Assembly: GCF_037031225.1 (NCBI RefSeq)
Contig: NZ_JAYEZN010000001.1
Location: 3,100,001 to 3,164,000 of the forward strand
From: Halorientalis sp. LT38
GTDB taxonomy: Archaea > Halobacteriota > Halobacteria > Halobacteriales > Haloarculaceae
Length of the DNA stretch: 64,000 bases
Direction: 5' to 3'
In this document: positions 16,292 to 24,046 of the stretch, one piece after another
Layout of the letters: each line of letters starts with the position of its first letter
Position numbering within the stretch: the stretch's first letter is position 1
The notes under the pieces: generated by a model
Told to the model about the DNA's origin: nothing
Seen by the model: only the letters and a program-made list of their open reading frames with translations
Databases searched by the model: none
Position numbers and translations under genes: made by a program

Positions 16292-17099
16292 GGAACTCGC
16301 CCTCGCGGCCGTTCTCGCCGTGGCACTGGTCGCGGCGACGCTCGCACTCCCGGCGGTGGTCGACGCGCGGCCGGCCTTCGCCGTCCCGGTCCACGAGGAC
16401 GAGGGCGAGGGGACCTACAGGGACCCGGCGAGCGGTGACTGGTCCGAGGCACCGGCGGCGACACTCGAGATGGCAAGCGCCCCGAGCGGGCTGCCGAACG
16501 CGTCATCGACGACCGTGGAGGAGGCGAAACTCCAGGCCGTCCGCACCGACGAGCGGCTCTTCCTGAAGCTCAGCTGGGCCGACGCCACCAACGACACCGA
16601 GACGGGTGACGTGGGAGCGTTCGCCGACGCGGCCGCCATCCAGTTGCCGGTCGACGAGAGCGCCCGGCCCCCGATCGCGATGGGCGGGGCCGACAACCCG
16701 GTGAACGTCTGGTTCTGGCGGGCCGATGCCACCCAGCAGGAACTGCTGGCGGGCGGCGCCGGGACGACGACGCCGATGAACGGTACCGTCGCAACCGAGA
16801 GCCGCTACGTCGACGGCCAGCGGGAAGTCGTCTTCTCGCGCGACCTCGACGCCAGCGGTGCGAACCGCACGTCGGTCCCCGCGGACGAGGACCTGGACGT
16901 GGCCATCGCGGTCTGGAACGGCTCGGCCGACGAGCGGTCGGGCCACAAGGCCGCGAGCGACTGGTACTACCTCGCACTGGGCGCCGGGCCGCAGGGGCCG
17001 CCGTACGAACTCCTGCTGTGGGTGATCGCCGGCCTCGCGATCGTGTTCACGACGCTCGTGACGATCGAGGGCGTCCGCCGGACCCGGGGTGACAGCTGA
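16281..17099 (+). CDS. Haem b subunit, ethylbenzene-dehydrogenase gamma-like
   Basis: A 272-residue protein with an N-terminal signal/anchor (residues 5-27), a beta-rich extracytoplasmic domain and a C-terminal membrane helix (243-263). It resembles the gamma subunits of ethylbenzene and dimethylsulfide dehydrogenases, whose haem b is held by Met and Lys. Here the equivalents are Met134 in IAMGGADNPVNVWFWR and Lys223 in GHKAASDWYYL. It replaces the missing NarI and is consistent with an outward-facing enzyme. It overlaps narH by 11 bases and narJ by 1, so the stoichiometry is probably coupled. In the literature this position is sometimes named separately as a b-type cytochrome. Confidence 0.85.
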   Translation: MKSKELALAAVLAVALVAATLALPAVVDARPAFAVPVHEDEGEGTYRDPASGDWSEAPAATLEMASAPSGLPNASSTTVEEAKLQAVRTDERLFLKLSWADATNDTETGDVGAFADAAAIQLPVDESARPPIAMGGADNPVNVWFWRADATQQELLAGGAGTTTPMNGTVATESRYVDGQREVVFSRDLDASGANRTSVPADEDLDVAIAVWNGSADERSGHKAASDWYYLALGAGPQGPPYELLLWVIAGLAIVFTTLVTIEGVRRTRGDS

Positions 17100-17800
17100 T
17101 GGCGGCGAACGACGCCCCGGGTGGCCCCGGCGCGCTGGCGGGGGAGGTCGAGAGCGACGCGGGCGCTCGCGGCGCCGTCTACGCGCTGCTTGCGGCCGCG
17201 TTCGACCAGCCAGACGAGGAACTCTACCGGGCCATCGAGACCGGCGCCTTCCGCGAGGAACTCGCGGCGCTGGTCGACCGGACCGCGCTGGACATGGCGG
17301 TGCCGGATCTGACCACCGAGGACGACTACGAACACCTCTGTGCCCGGTACAACGACCTGTTCGTGATCGGCTTCTCGGAGGTCGTCGACGCGACCGACGG
17401 GACGATGCGCCACGAGGAGCCGCCGGTCTCGCTGTACGAGTCCGCACACCGGCCGGAGGTGTCCTGGAACGACGTGAACCTCGACCTGGCGCGGGCCTAC
17501 GAGTACTTCGGCTGCCAGGTCGACCAGGAGGTGCGGGACAACCACGACCACCTCCAGTTGCAACTGGAGTTCATGGGCTATCTCTGCCGGCGGGAAGCGG
17601 CGGTCGACCCCGACGTCGCCGCGGCGCGACTGGACTTCCACGACCGCCACCTCCGGGTGATCGGCGAGGCCGTCGCGGACGCGCTGGCGGCCGAACCCGG
17701 GACCGAGTTCTACGGCGACCTCGGCGCGTTCCTCGACCGGTTCACCGACGCCGACGTCGAGGACCTGGCGGCCCGCCGCGAGGGGGGTGGATCGGCGTGA
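17099..17800 (+). CDS. narJ: NarJ/TorD-type assembly chaperone
   Basis: A 233-residue acidic all-helical TorD-family protein. It has the typical features: an N-terminal ARGAVYALLAAAFDQPDEEL segment, a central YNDLFVIGFSEV and the hallmark E-x-x-x-x-DN-H: EVRDNHDHLQLQLEFMGYLC near residues 141-160. It assists molybdopterin insertion and quality control of NarG before Tat export. The ATG overlaps the previous stop (TGATG), and its own stop overlaps the GTG of the next gene. Confidence 0.92.
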   Translation: MAANDAPGGPGALAGEVESDAGARGAVYALLAAAFDQPDEELYRAIETGAFREELAALVDRTALDMAVPDLTTEDDYEHLCARYNDLFVIGFSEVVDATDGTMRHEEPPVSLYESAHRPEVSWNDVNLDLARAYEYFGCQVDQEVRDNHDHLQLQLEFMGYLCRREAAVDPDVAAARLDFHDRHLRVIGEAVADALAAEPGTEFYGDLGAFLDRFTDADVEDLAARREGGGSA

Positions 17801-18708
17801 GCCGCGAGTCCCACGCGACGGGGCCGGTCGCCGAGACCGAGGGCGCCGAGGATGCGTCCCTCCTGGCGACGCTCGCGAGCGTCGAGGCGGACGGCGATCG
17901 GATCGAACTGCTCGCCGGTCTCGCCGGCCTCGCGATCGTGGCGCTCGGGCTGGCACTCCGGATTCTGCACAACGCGCCCCTGGACGGAGTCGCGGTGCCG
18001 GGAGTCGCCTTCGCGGCGCTGGAGACGGCGACGCCGCTCGCGCTGGGGGCCGCGCTGTTCGCCGTCGCGCTCGCGGCCGCCGAACCGGCACGCCGCGTCG
18101 GACTGCTGTTCGCCGGTGCCTTCGGCCCGCTCGCGACGATTTCGCCCGCCGCGACGCTGCCAGCCGTCGGCGGCGTGATCGGCGGCGGCGCGCTCGCGGT
18201 CGTCGGCTCGCTCGACACCCCGCGGACCTACCGGGAGGGCAGGCGCGCAGCCGTGCTCCTCGGGTTCCTGGCGGGCGTCGCCTGCTCACTCGCCGCCGCT
18301 ATCGGCGTCCTCGACGGCGCGATGGCGATCGGCGCGGGGCTCACCCTGCTCGCCACGGCGGCGCTCGCGCTGCTGGTCGAAACCGACCGGACCGCAGCGC
18401 TCGCCGGACTGGTGACCGTGGTCGGCGTGATCGCGGTCATCGTCTCGGCCCCGTTTCTCGTCGGGAGCGTCCTGCTCGTCGGGTTCGGCGTGGTCGGCGT
18501 GCCCCACCTGCTCGTCGCACTGGCGTTCGGGGGGGCCGTTCCGGCGGCCGTCGCCGGGCTGACCCGGGGGAACACACGGCTCGCGGTGGGTGCGTCACTC
18601 GTCGCGCTCGCGGGCGTGCCTGCAACCTTGCCACGCGCGATGGCCGTCCTGCTCGGCGTCGCACTGCTCGTGCGGGCAACGGGCGAGATCGCGGAGGTGA
18701 CGACGTGA
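17797..18708 (+). CDS. Unidentified polytopic membrane protein in the nar operon
   Basis: A 303-residue protein beginning at a GTG (17797) that overlaps the narJ stop. After an acidic 45-residue N terminus there are roughly nine to ten very hydrophobic Ala/Val/Leu/Gly-rich segments with almost no charged residues and no conserved His or Cys motif. I do not recognise the family. Position within the operon, with 4-base overlaps on both sides, implies a role in nitrate respiration, for example transport or complex assembly, but nothing in the sequence decides this. Confidence 0.7.
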   Translation: MSRESHATGPVAETEGAEDASLLATLASVEADGDRIELLAGLAGLAIVALGLALRILHNAPLDGVAVPGVAFAALETATPLALGAALFAVALAAAEPARRVGLLFAGAFGPLATISPAATLPAVGGVIGGGALAVVGSLDTPRTYREGRRAAVLLGFLAGVACSLAAAIGVLDGAMAIGAGLTLLATAALALLVETDRTAALAGLVTVVGVIAVIVSAPFLVGSVLLVGFGVVGVPHLLVALAFGGAVPAAVAGLTRGNTRLAVGASLVALAGVPATLPRAMAVLLGVALLVRATGEIAEVTT

Positions 18709-19538
18709 GAGATCCCGACGAGGCGACCGACGGACCGACGGATCCGCGCGTCCACCCCGAGCAGAGCCCCGGCTTCGGCGAGGACCCCGAGGGGCTGGAG
18801 GACATCGAAGTGAGCCGGGACGTGACCATCGGTGAGGCCACCCCGAGAGAGCTACAGGCGACCGACCTCGCACCCGTGGCCGACGCCTCGGCCGCCGAGA
18901 AGATCGACGACCTGCTCTCGGGCGATCACGTCGAGCGGCGACGGGCCGCCCTGGCACTGGGGGAGGAACGGCCCGAGGAGGCGGTGCTGGACGCCGTAAT
19001 CGCCGCGACGAACGACGGAGACGACGACGTGCGCCAGTTCGCCGTCGAATCGCTGGCGAGTCTGGGCGGCGAGCGGGCGGCCGCCGCCGTCGTCGAGACG
19101 CTCGGCGACGAGGACCCCTGGGTGCGCGCGGAGGCGGTCGTCGCGCTCGACAATATCGACCGACTCGAGTACGAGGACCACATCGAGGCCGCACTGGACG
19201 ACGACCACCACGCCGTGCGCCGGAACGCGGCCATCTCGCTGTTCAAACACCGCGGCGAGGACCTGCTCCCGGTCCTGCTGGAACAGTCGCGGGCCGACAG
19301 CGAACGCTTGCGGGAGTGGGCGGCCCACCTCATGGCCGGCGTCGAGGACGGGCGGGCGACCGAGCGGCTGACGGAACTGGCCGACGACGAGGACGAACCG
19401 CAGGTCGTCAGGAGCACGGCCGCGCGGGCCGTCGAGGCCGATCCCGGCAAGTTCCGGCGGCAGTTCACCGGCGGCATCGAGGGCGAGAGCACGGCGCTGC
19501 CGGGCGAAGACCGACTCAACCGGAGACCCGACCTATGA
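18705..19538 (+). CDS. HEAT-repeat protein in the nar operon
   Basis: A 277-residue acidic protein starting at GTG 18705. From about residue 65 it consists of successive HEAT/PBS-lyase-type repeats: RRRAALALGEERPEEAVLDA, VRQFAVESLASLGGERAAAA, VRAEAVVALDNIDRLEYEDH, VRRNAAISLFKHRGEDLLPV and so on, each about 30 residues. Such repeats form a protein-binding solenoid. The N terminus is Asp/Glu/Pro-rich and probably disordered. A HEAT protein in this place may help assemble the Nar complex or the Fe-S carrier encoded next. Confidence 0.85.
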   Translation: MRDPDEATDGPTDPRVHPEQSPGFGEDPEGLEDIEVSRDVTIGEATPRELQATDLAPVADASAAEKIDDLLSGDHVERRRAALALGEERPEEAVLDAVIAATNDGDDDVRQFAVESLASLGGERAAAAVVETLGDEDPWVRAEAVVALDNIDRLEYEDHIEAALDDDHHAVRRNAAISLFKHRGEDLLPVLLEQSRADSERLREWAAHLMAGVEDGRATERLTELADDEDEPQVVRSTAARAVEADPGKFRRQFTGGIEGESTALPGEDRLNRRPDL

Positions 19539-20827
19539 GTTCAGAGGACACCACCACGACGGAACCGCTCTCCGATCGCGTCGAGGCCGCGCTCCGGAAG
19601 GTGCGCGACCCCGACGCCGACGTGAACGTCTTCGAGGCAGGGCTGGTCGAGGACGTGCGGATCGCCGACGGCGACGTCACGGTCCGGACCGACCTCTCCG
19701 AGTTCCCGCCCAGCGAGGGCCAGGCCGTCACGTCGACGATGATGCGCGCTGTCTCCGAGGTCGAGGGCGTCGAGCGCGCCCACGTCGAACAGGCACCTCG
19801 CGGCGTCGACACCGACGGACGCGAGGTCGGCGTCGGCACGGCAGAGCGGGTGATCGCCGTCGCCAGCGCGAAGGGCGGCGTCGGGAAGACCACCGTCGCG
19901 ACGACGCTCGCCTGTGCGCTGGCGGCCGATGGCGACGACGTGGCCCTGTTCGACGCCGACATCCACGGGCCGAACGTGCCCGAACTGCTCTCGGTGAGTG
20001 GCCCGGTGCAGTCCGACGACGAGGGCCACCCGGTTCCCGTCGACGCGAGCGCGGCCGATGCGGACGAGGCGGCCGGCGCTCTCGAAGTGATGAGCGTCGG
20101 GTTGATGAACGACAGCCAGCCGCTGGCCTGGCGGGGGGCGATGGCCCACGACGCGCTGACCGAACTGTTCGAGGAGACGGCGTGGGCCAGCCCCGACACG
20201 CTCGTGATCGACCTGCCGCCGGGGACCGGCGACGTGGCGCTGACCACGCTGCAGGAGGTCCGGGTCGACGGCGTCGTGTTCGTGACGACGCCCTTCCACG
20301 CCGCGGTCTCGGACACCCACCGCTCGCTGCAGCTGTTCGAGGAGAACGAGGTCCCCGTGCTGGGCGTCGTCTCGAACATGGGGGAGTTCGTCTGTGACTC
20401 CTGCGGCGAGCACCACGACCTCTTCGACGGCGACGATCCCGTTGGTGCCCTTGAAGTCCCGATCCTCGCGGAGGTGCCCTTCACCGGCGAGATGCAGTCC
20501 GACCCCCGACCGACAGCCGACGGCGTGCCCGACGTGGCCCGGGAACTCGCGGGGGCCGCCCGCGACCGGATCGAGGAGATCTGGACGGTGGAGGTTCCGG
20601 ACGGGGCCGTCGACCTGCGCGGCGTTCCCCCCGAAGAGCGCCGCGGTCGGGTCCGGGACGCCTTCGAGGCGCTCGAGTCAGGGGAGCGATTCGAGGTGGT
20701 CAGCGATCGGAATCCGGGACCGGTCCGGGAGTTCCTCGTCGATCTGATCGACGGCCAGAACTTAGAGACCTTCGAGGTCAAACGGCAGAACCCCGACACC
20801 TGGCGGTGCCGGACGCGAAAACCCTAA
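19535..20827 (+). CDS. ApbC/Mrp-type Fe-S carrier NTPase with C-terminal DUF2249 domain
   Basis: A 430-residue three-part protein. Residues 10-90 are a MIP18/DUF59-like domain. Residues about 105-350 form a ParA/Mrp P-loop NTPase: Walker A SAKGGVGKTT, FDADIHGPNVPELL, the switch VIDLPPGTGDVAL and a CDSC pair expected to hold a bridging [4Fe-4S] cluster. The last 65 residues (ERRGRVRDAFEALESGERFE to the TWRCRTRKP end) resemble DUF2249. Mrp proteins deliver Fe-S clusters, so this copy probably serves the many clusters of NarG, NarH and NarB. The DUF2249 fusion links this carrier to the free-standing DUF2249 proteins near nirK. Last gene of the nar operon, convergent with the HTH regulator. Confidence 0.9.
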   Translation: MSSEDTTTTEPLSDRVEAALRKVRDPDADVNVFEAGLVEDVRIADGDVTVRTDLSEFPPSEGQAVTSTMMRAVSEVEGVERAHVEQAPRGVDTDGREVGVGTAERVIAVASAKGGVGKTTVATTLACALAADGDDVALFDADIHGPNVPELLSVSGPVQSDDEGHPVPVDASAADADEAAGALEVMSVGLMNDSQPLAWRGAMAHDALTELFEETAWASPDTLVIDLPPGTGDVALTTLQEVRVDGVVFVTTPFHAAVSDTHRSLQLFEENEVPVLGVVSNMGEFVCDSCGEHHDLFDGDDPVGALEVPILAEVPFTGEMQSDPRPTADGVPDVARELAGAARDRIEEIWTVEVPDGAVDLRGVPPEERRGRVRDAFEALESGERFEVVSDRNPGPVREFLVDLIDGQNLETFEVKRQNPDTWRCRTRKP

Positions 20828-21630
20828 TCGACTGCGTCGACGATCTCGTAACTCACGTTGTCCTCGCGCAGTCGGTCCGTGTGGCGCGCGAGTTCCGTCT
20901 CGACCGAGAGGAGGAGGACGTCCTGCCCGCGCGTGGCGGCCTCGCGGACGGCCTCGGGGGTGCCAAAGCGCAGGTCAGGCTCCCGGTCGGCGTCGCGGGC
21001 GGCCACGAGCGCCTCCGTCCCGGCGACGGCGAGCAGGTCGTGCTCGTCGGCCAGCCCGGCCACGCGGTCGGCGTCGACGGCGCGGCTGCCGCCCTCGTCG
21101 ACCCGTGGCAGGGAGACCACCGTCACGTCGCCGAGCTCGTAGTCGAGGACGCCCTCGAAGTCGGTGACGCCCACGTCGGTTCCGGCTTCCGCGGCGGTGA
21201 CGGCGACCGCCGTCGCGGAGCCCGTCGATCCGGGCGTGGCCTGCATCGTCCCCTCGTGCATCGACAGCGAGACCGGTTGCCCTTCCTCGATATCGCCGGT
21301 CGCGAGCGCCGTCTCGATCTCGACCTGGCCGATGACCTCCTCGGAGACGTGGCTGACGTACTCCTCGAGGCGGCTGGTGTGGGAGATCAGCCAGTCGACG
21401 CCCTCCTTGGTCACCTCGTAACGGCCGCGGCCGTGTTTGCGAACGAAACCCTGCTTGATGAGGTCCTGCAGGTAGTCGCTGACCGCCTGTGAGGTGACGC
21501 CGATGGCGTCGGCGACCTCCTGCTGGCTGACCGCCGGCTGGCGTTCGGCGATCTGGACGAGGATCTGGTACCGGGTCGCGTCCCGCTTGCTCCTGAGTAC
21601 GTTCCCCTCGCCGGACTCCTCGCCCGTCAT
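20824..21630 (-). CDS. Winged-helix transcription regulator divergent from the cobalamin operon
   Basis: A 268-residue protein with its start set at the ATG at 21630 (MTGEESGEGN). The N-terminal 90 residues are a winged helix: RYQILVQIAERQPAVSQQEV, ADAIGVTSQAVSDYLQDLIK, then the wing HGRGRYEVTKEGV. The remaining 170 residues form a ligand-binding or dimer domain of a haloarchaeal type (I see no cobalamin-binding motif). It is divergent from cbiT, and inverted TACAACC/GGTTGTA elements lie at the cbiT promoter, so it is a candidate regulator of the cobalamin genes. Its stop overlaps the ApbC-like stop by 4 bases. Confidence 0.82.
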   Translation of the reverse strand: MTGEESGEGNVLRSKRDATRYQILVQIAERQPAVSQQEVADAIGVTSQAVSDYLQDLIKQGFVRKHGRGRYEVTKEGVDWLISHTSRLEEYVSHVSEEVIGQVEIETALATGDIEEGQPVSLSMHEGTMQATPGSTGSATAVAVTAAEAGTDVGVTDFEGVLDYELGDVTVVSLPRVDEGGSRAVDADRVAGLADEHDLLAVAGTEALVAARDADREPDLRFGTPEAVREAATRGQDVLLLSVETELARHTDRLREDNVSYEIVDAVD

Positions 21631-21732
21631 GGCTGCCCCTGCGTCCCGGAAACTCAAGTACCTTTGCCATACTCCCGCCTGGCTTTCCCTCCGCGCTGCG
21701 ATCACGCGCCGAACGGCAAATCCACTCTCACT

Positions 21733-21773
21733 AATACAACCAAAATTGTTTTATCCGACACTCCGGTTGTATT
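21733..21773 (+). promoter_or_regulatory. cbiT promoter with 9-bp inverted repeat
   Basis: AATACAACC (21733-21741) and GGTTGTATT (21765-21773) are perfect inverted repeats 23 bases apart that flank a TATA-like TTTTATCC at about 21750. The right arm ends 5 bases before the cbiT ATG. A repressor binding both arms would occlude TATA and transcription start. Confidence 0.6.
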
Positions 21774-21778
21774 CGGTG

Positions 21779-22387
21779 ATGTCCCGCGTAGCGCTCCCAC
21801 ACGACGCGAAGGCGGGGCCGACCAAGCCCGAGGTCCGGGCCGTGTTGCTCTCGAAGCTGGGGCTCACGGACGCGGACCACTTCGCCGAGGTCGGCTCCTG
21901 TACCGGAGCGGTCACCATCGAGGCCGCGCGCCGAGCCGGCCGCGTCACCGCGGTCGAACGGAAGGAATCGCGCCTTAAGACCACCCGGAAGAACCTGGCG
22001 GCAAACGAGACCAGCGCCGAGGTCGAGTTGCGCGAGGGGGAAGCTCCCGACGGGCTCCCAGAGGACGCGGACGCGCTCTTCCTCGGCGGCAGCCGCAACT
22101 ACGAGGCCGTCCTCGACCACGCCGTCGCGACCGGCGTCGACCGCGTGATCATGAACGTCTCGCGGCTGGAGGTCGCCGGCGCGGCGACCGACGCCTTCCG
22201 CGAGCGCGACCTCCTCGAAGAGGTCGTCCAGTTCCAGGTCAGCCACGGCTACGAACTCGCCGGCGCGACGAGTTTCGACTCGGACAACCCCGTCTACATG
22301 CTGATCGGGAGCGCGAGCGACGAGCAGGTTGCCGCGGATGGGGGTGAGCGAAGCGTAGCTTCGCGATTCCCGGAGGACCAGCCATGA
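21779..22387 (+). CDS. cbiT: Cobalt-precorrin-6B C15-methyltransferase / decarboxylase CbiT
   Basis: A 202-residue class I SAM methyltransferase, first gene of the cobalamin operon. Start at the ATG at 21779, where a leaderless transcript is expected. SAM motif I is FAEVGSCTGAVTIEAARRAG; the KPEVRAVLLSKLGL N terminus is typical of CbiT. It methylates C15 and decarboxylates the ring C acetate of the corrin precursor. The last 20 residues contain a short in-frame palindromic insertion (GGERSVASRFPE; bases 22348-22364), absent from the family core. ATGA overlap with cbiL. Confidence 0.93.
   Translation: MSRVALPHDAKAGPTKPEVRAVLLSKLGLTDADHFAEVGSCTGAVTIEAARRAGRVTAVERKESRLKTTRKNLAANETSAEVELREGEAPDGLPEDADALFLGGSRNYEAVLDHAVATGVDRVIMNVSRLEVAGAATDAFRERDLLEEVVQFQVSHGYELAGATSFDSDNPVYMLIGSASDEQVAADGGERSVASRFPEDQP
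22348..22364 (+). repeat. In-frame micro-palindrome in cbiT
   Basis: GCGAAGC-GTA-GCTTCGC, perfect 7-bp arms with the same GTA loop as the palindrome in cobN (36662-36680). Confidence 0.6.
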
Positions 22388-23157
22388 CCCTCTACGGCGT
22401 CGGACTCGGCCCCGGCGAGGCGGATCTCGTAACGGTCCGGGGGAAGCGCGTCCTCGAAGAGGTGGACGTGGTGTACTCGCCGGGCCGGCTCTCCCGCTCG
22501 GTCGCGACCGAACACGTCCCCGAGGAGCGCATCGGCGACCTCGACTTCCCGATGACACGCGACGAGGAGAAACTCCGGCGGGCCTGGAAGGAGGCAGCCG
22601 CCGAGATCGCGCCCCGGGCGAAAGACGGCGACGCGGCCTTCGTCACGCTGGGCGACCCCAACGTCTACTCGACGTTCGGCCACCTCCGGCGAACACTGGA
22701 CGCCTTCCACCCCGACGTGGAGCTGGAAGTCGTCCCCGGCGTCAGCGCCATGACGGCCTTCGCGACGGCGCTTGGCGTCGAGATCCCGGCCGGTTCGGGG
22801 CTGGCACTCCGGGAGGCCGATCAGGGGCGCTCACCGACCGGTCCCGACCGGATGGTCCTGTTCAAAGTGACCGACGCACCCGCGACCCACGAGGGGCTCG
22901 TCGATGCGGGCTACGACGTGACCTACGGTCGGCGGCTGTTCATGGAGCAGGGCGAGACGGTCGTCACCGACGACCCCGACGATATCGAGGAGCGCGATTA
23001 CTACACCCTCGCCTACGCGACGCGGAGCGACGCCGAGGAGGACCTGGCCACGGCGCAGTTCGAGACGGCCTACGAGAACCCAGGTCCGGTCACGGAGGAG
23101 TGCGCCGAAGGGGTCGCTTGCGGCGACGAACTGCCGGAGGTGCGATCCGATGACTGA
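22384..23157 (+). CDS. cbiL: Cobalt-factor-II / precorrin-2 C20-methyltransferase
   Basis: A 257-residue tetrapyrrole methylase. It starts MTLYGVGLGPGEADLVTVRG, the family's glycine-rich motif, then has FVTLGDPNVYSTFGHL and EVVPGVSAMTAFATALGV, which match the CbiL/CobI group. It transfers a methyl from SAM to C20 of the macrocycle. The C-terminal 35 residues are acidic with two cysteines (EECAEGVACGDE), a haloarchaeal extension. Translationally coupled to cbiT by ATGA overlap and overlapping cbiF by 8 bases. Confidence 0.92.
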   Translation: MTLYGVGLGPGEADLVTVRGKRVLEEVDVVYSPGRLSRSVATEHVPEERIGDLDFPMTRDEEKLRRAWKEAAAEIAPRAKDGDAAFVTLGDPNVYSTFGHLRRTLDAFHPDVELEVVPGVSAMTAFATALGVEIPAGSGLALREADQGRSPTGPDRMVLFKVTDAPATHEGLVDAGYDVTYGRRLFMEQGETVVTDDPDDIEERDYYTLAYATRSDAEEDLATAQFETAYENPGPVTEECAEGVACGDELPEVRSDD

Positions 23158-24046
23158 TCCCGACGCGACCGACGGCGAGGATCCGACCGACCCGCAGGAC
23201 GCCATCGACGCGACGGCGGGTCGGACGGACCGCGATCCGCGCGTCTACGAACGCAGCGCCGGCGACGAGCAGGAGGGGATTCCCTTCATCGGTGCCGGCC
23301 CCGGCGACCCGAAACTGCTGACCGTCGCCGGCCGCGAACTCGTCGAGGCAGCCGACCTTGTCGTTCACGCGGGGTCGCTCGTCAACAGCGAACTGCTGGA
23401 GGAGTACTGCGCCGACGCGGAGACGGTCTCCTCCATCGGCAAGGATCTCGAAGAGCTGATCCCGCTCATGCGTGACGCCTACGAGGCCGGCGAGAACGTG
23501 GTCCGCCTCCACAGCGGCGACCCGGCCATCTACGGCGCGGCGCTGGAGCAGATGGACGCCCTGGAACACGAGAGCGTCCCGACGTACTTCGTCCCCGGCG
23601 TCACCGCGGCCTTCGCCGCGAGCGCCACCCTCAGAACCCAACTCACGCTCAACGAGGTCTCGAACCACGTCGCCTTCACCCGGCCGCAGGGCAAGACCCT
23701 CGACGCCGACGAGGACCACATCTCCGAGTTCGTGGAGATGGGCGACGTGACGACCTGCATCTACCTCGGGACCCACGCCGTCGCGGAGACGATGGACCGA
23801 CTGCTCGAACAGGGCCACGACCCCGAGACGCCGGTCGCCGTGGTCTACCACGCGTCCTGGCCGGACGAGGACGTGATCGAAGGGACCATCGGGACCATCG
23901 GCGACCGGGTGACCGAAGCCGGGTATCGCGCCTCGGCCCTCGTGATCATCGGCGAGGCCGTCGCTGGCGACGGCTACGAGCGGTCCTACCTCTACGACGG
24001 CTGGGCCAATCGCGGGAGCGAGAGCGAAACGGAGGCCGACGACTGA
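23150..24046 (+). CDS. cbiF: Cobalt-precorrin-4 C11-methyltransferase
   Basis: A 298-residue tetrapyrrole methylase. Motifs: IPFIGAGPGDPKLLTVAGRE, VVRLHSGDPAIYGAALEQMD and YFVPGVTAAFAASATL, plus LTLNEVSNHVAFTR, which is characteristic of CbiF/CobM. It methylates C11 of cobalt-precorrin-4. An acidic N-terminal extension of about 40 residues precedes the core. The stop overlaps the cbiG ATG (TGATG). Confidence 0.94.
   Translation: MTDPDATDGEDPTDPQDAIDATAGRTDRDPRVYERSAGDEQEGIPFIGAGPGDPKLLTVAGRELVEAADLVVHAGSLVNSELLEEYCADAETVSSIGKDLEELIPLMRDAYEAGENVVRLHSGDPAIYGAALEQMDALEHESVPTYFVPGVTAAFAASATLRTQLTLNEVSNHVAFTRPQGKTLDADEDHISEFVEMGDVTTCIYLGTHAVAETMDRLLEQGHDPETPVAVVYHASWPDEDVIEGTIGTIGDRVTEAGYRASALVIIGEAVAGDGYERSYLYDGWANRGSESETEADD

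Noticed and set aside
21631..21778. Cobalamin riboswitch upstream of cbiT
   Set aside because: The leader would be only a few bases long for a leaderless gene, and none of the conserved cobalamin riboswitch core elements is seen. The inverted repeat fits a protein operator better.
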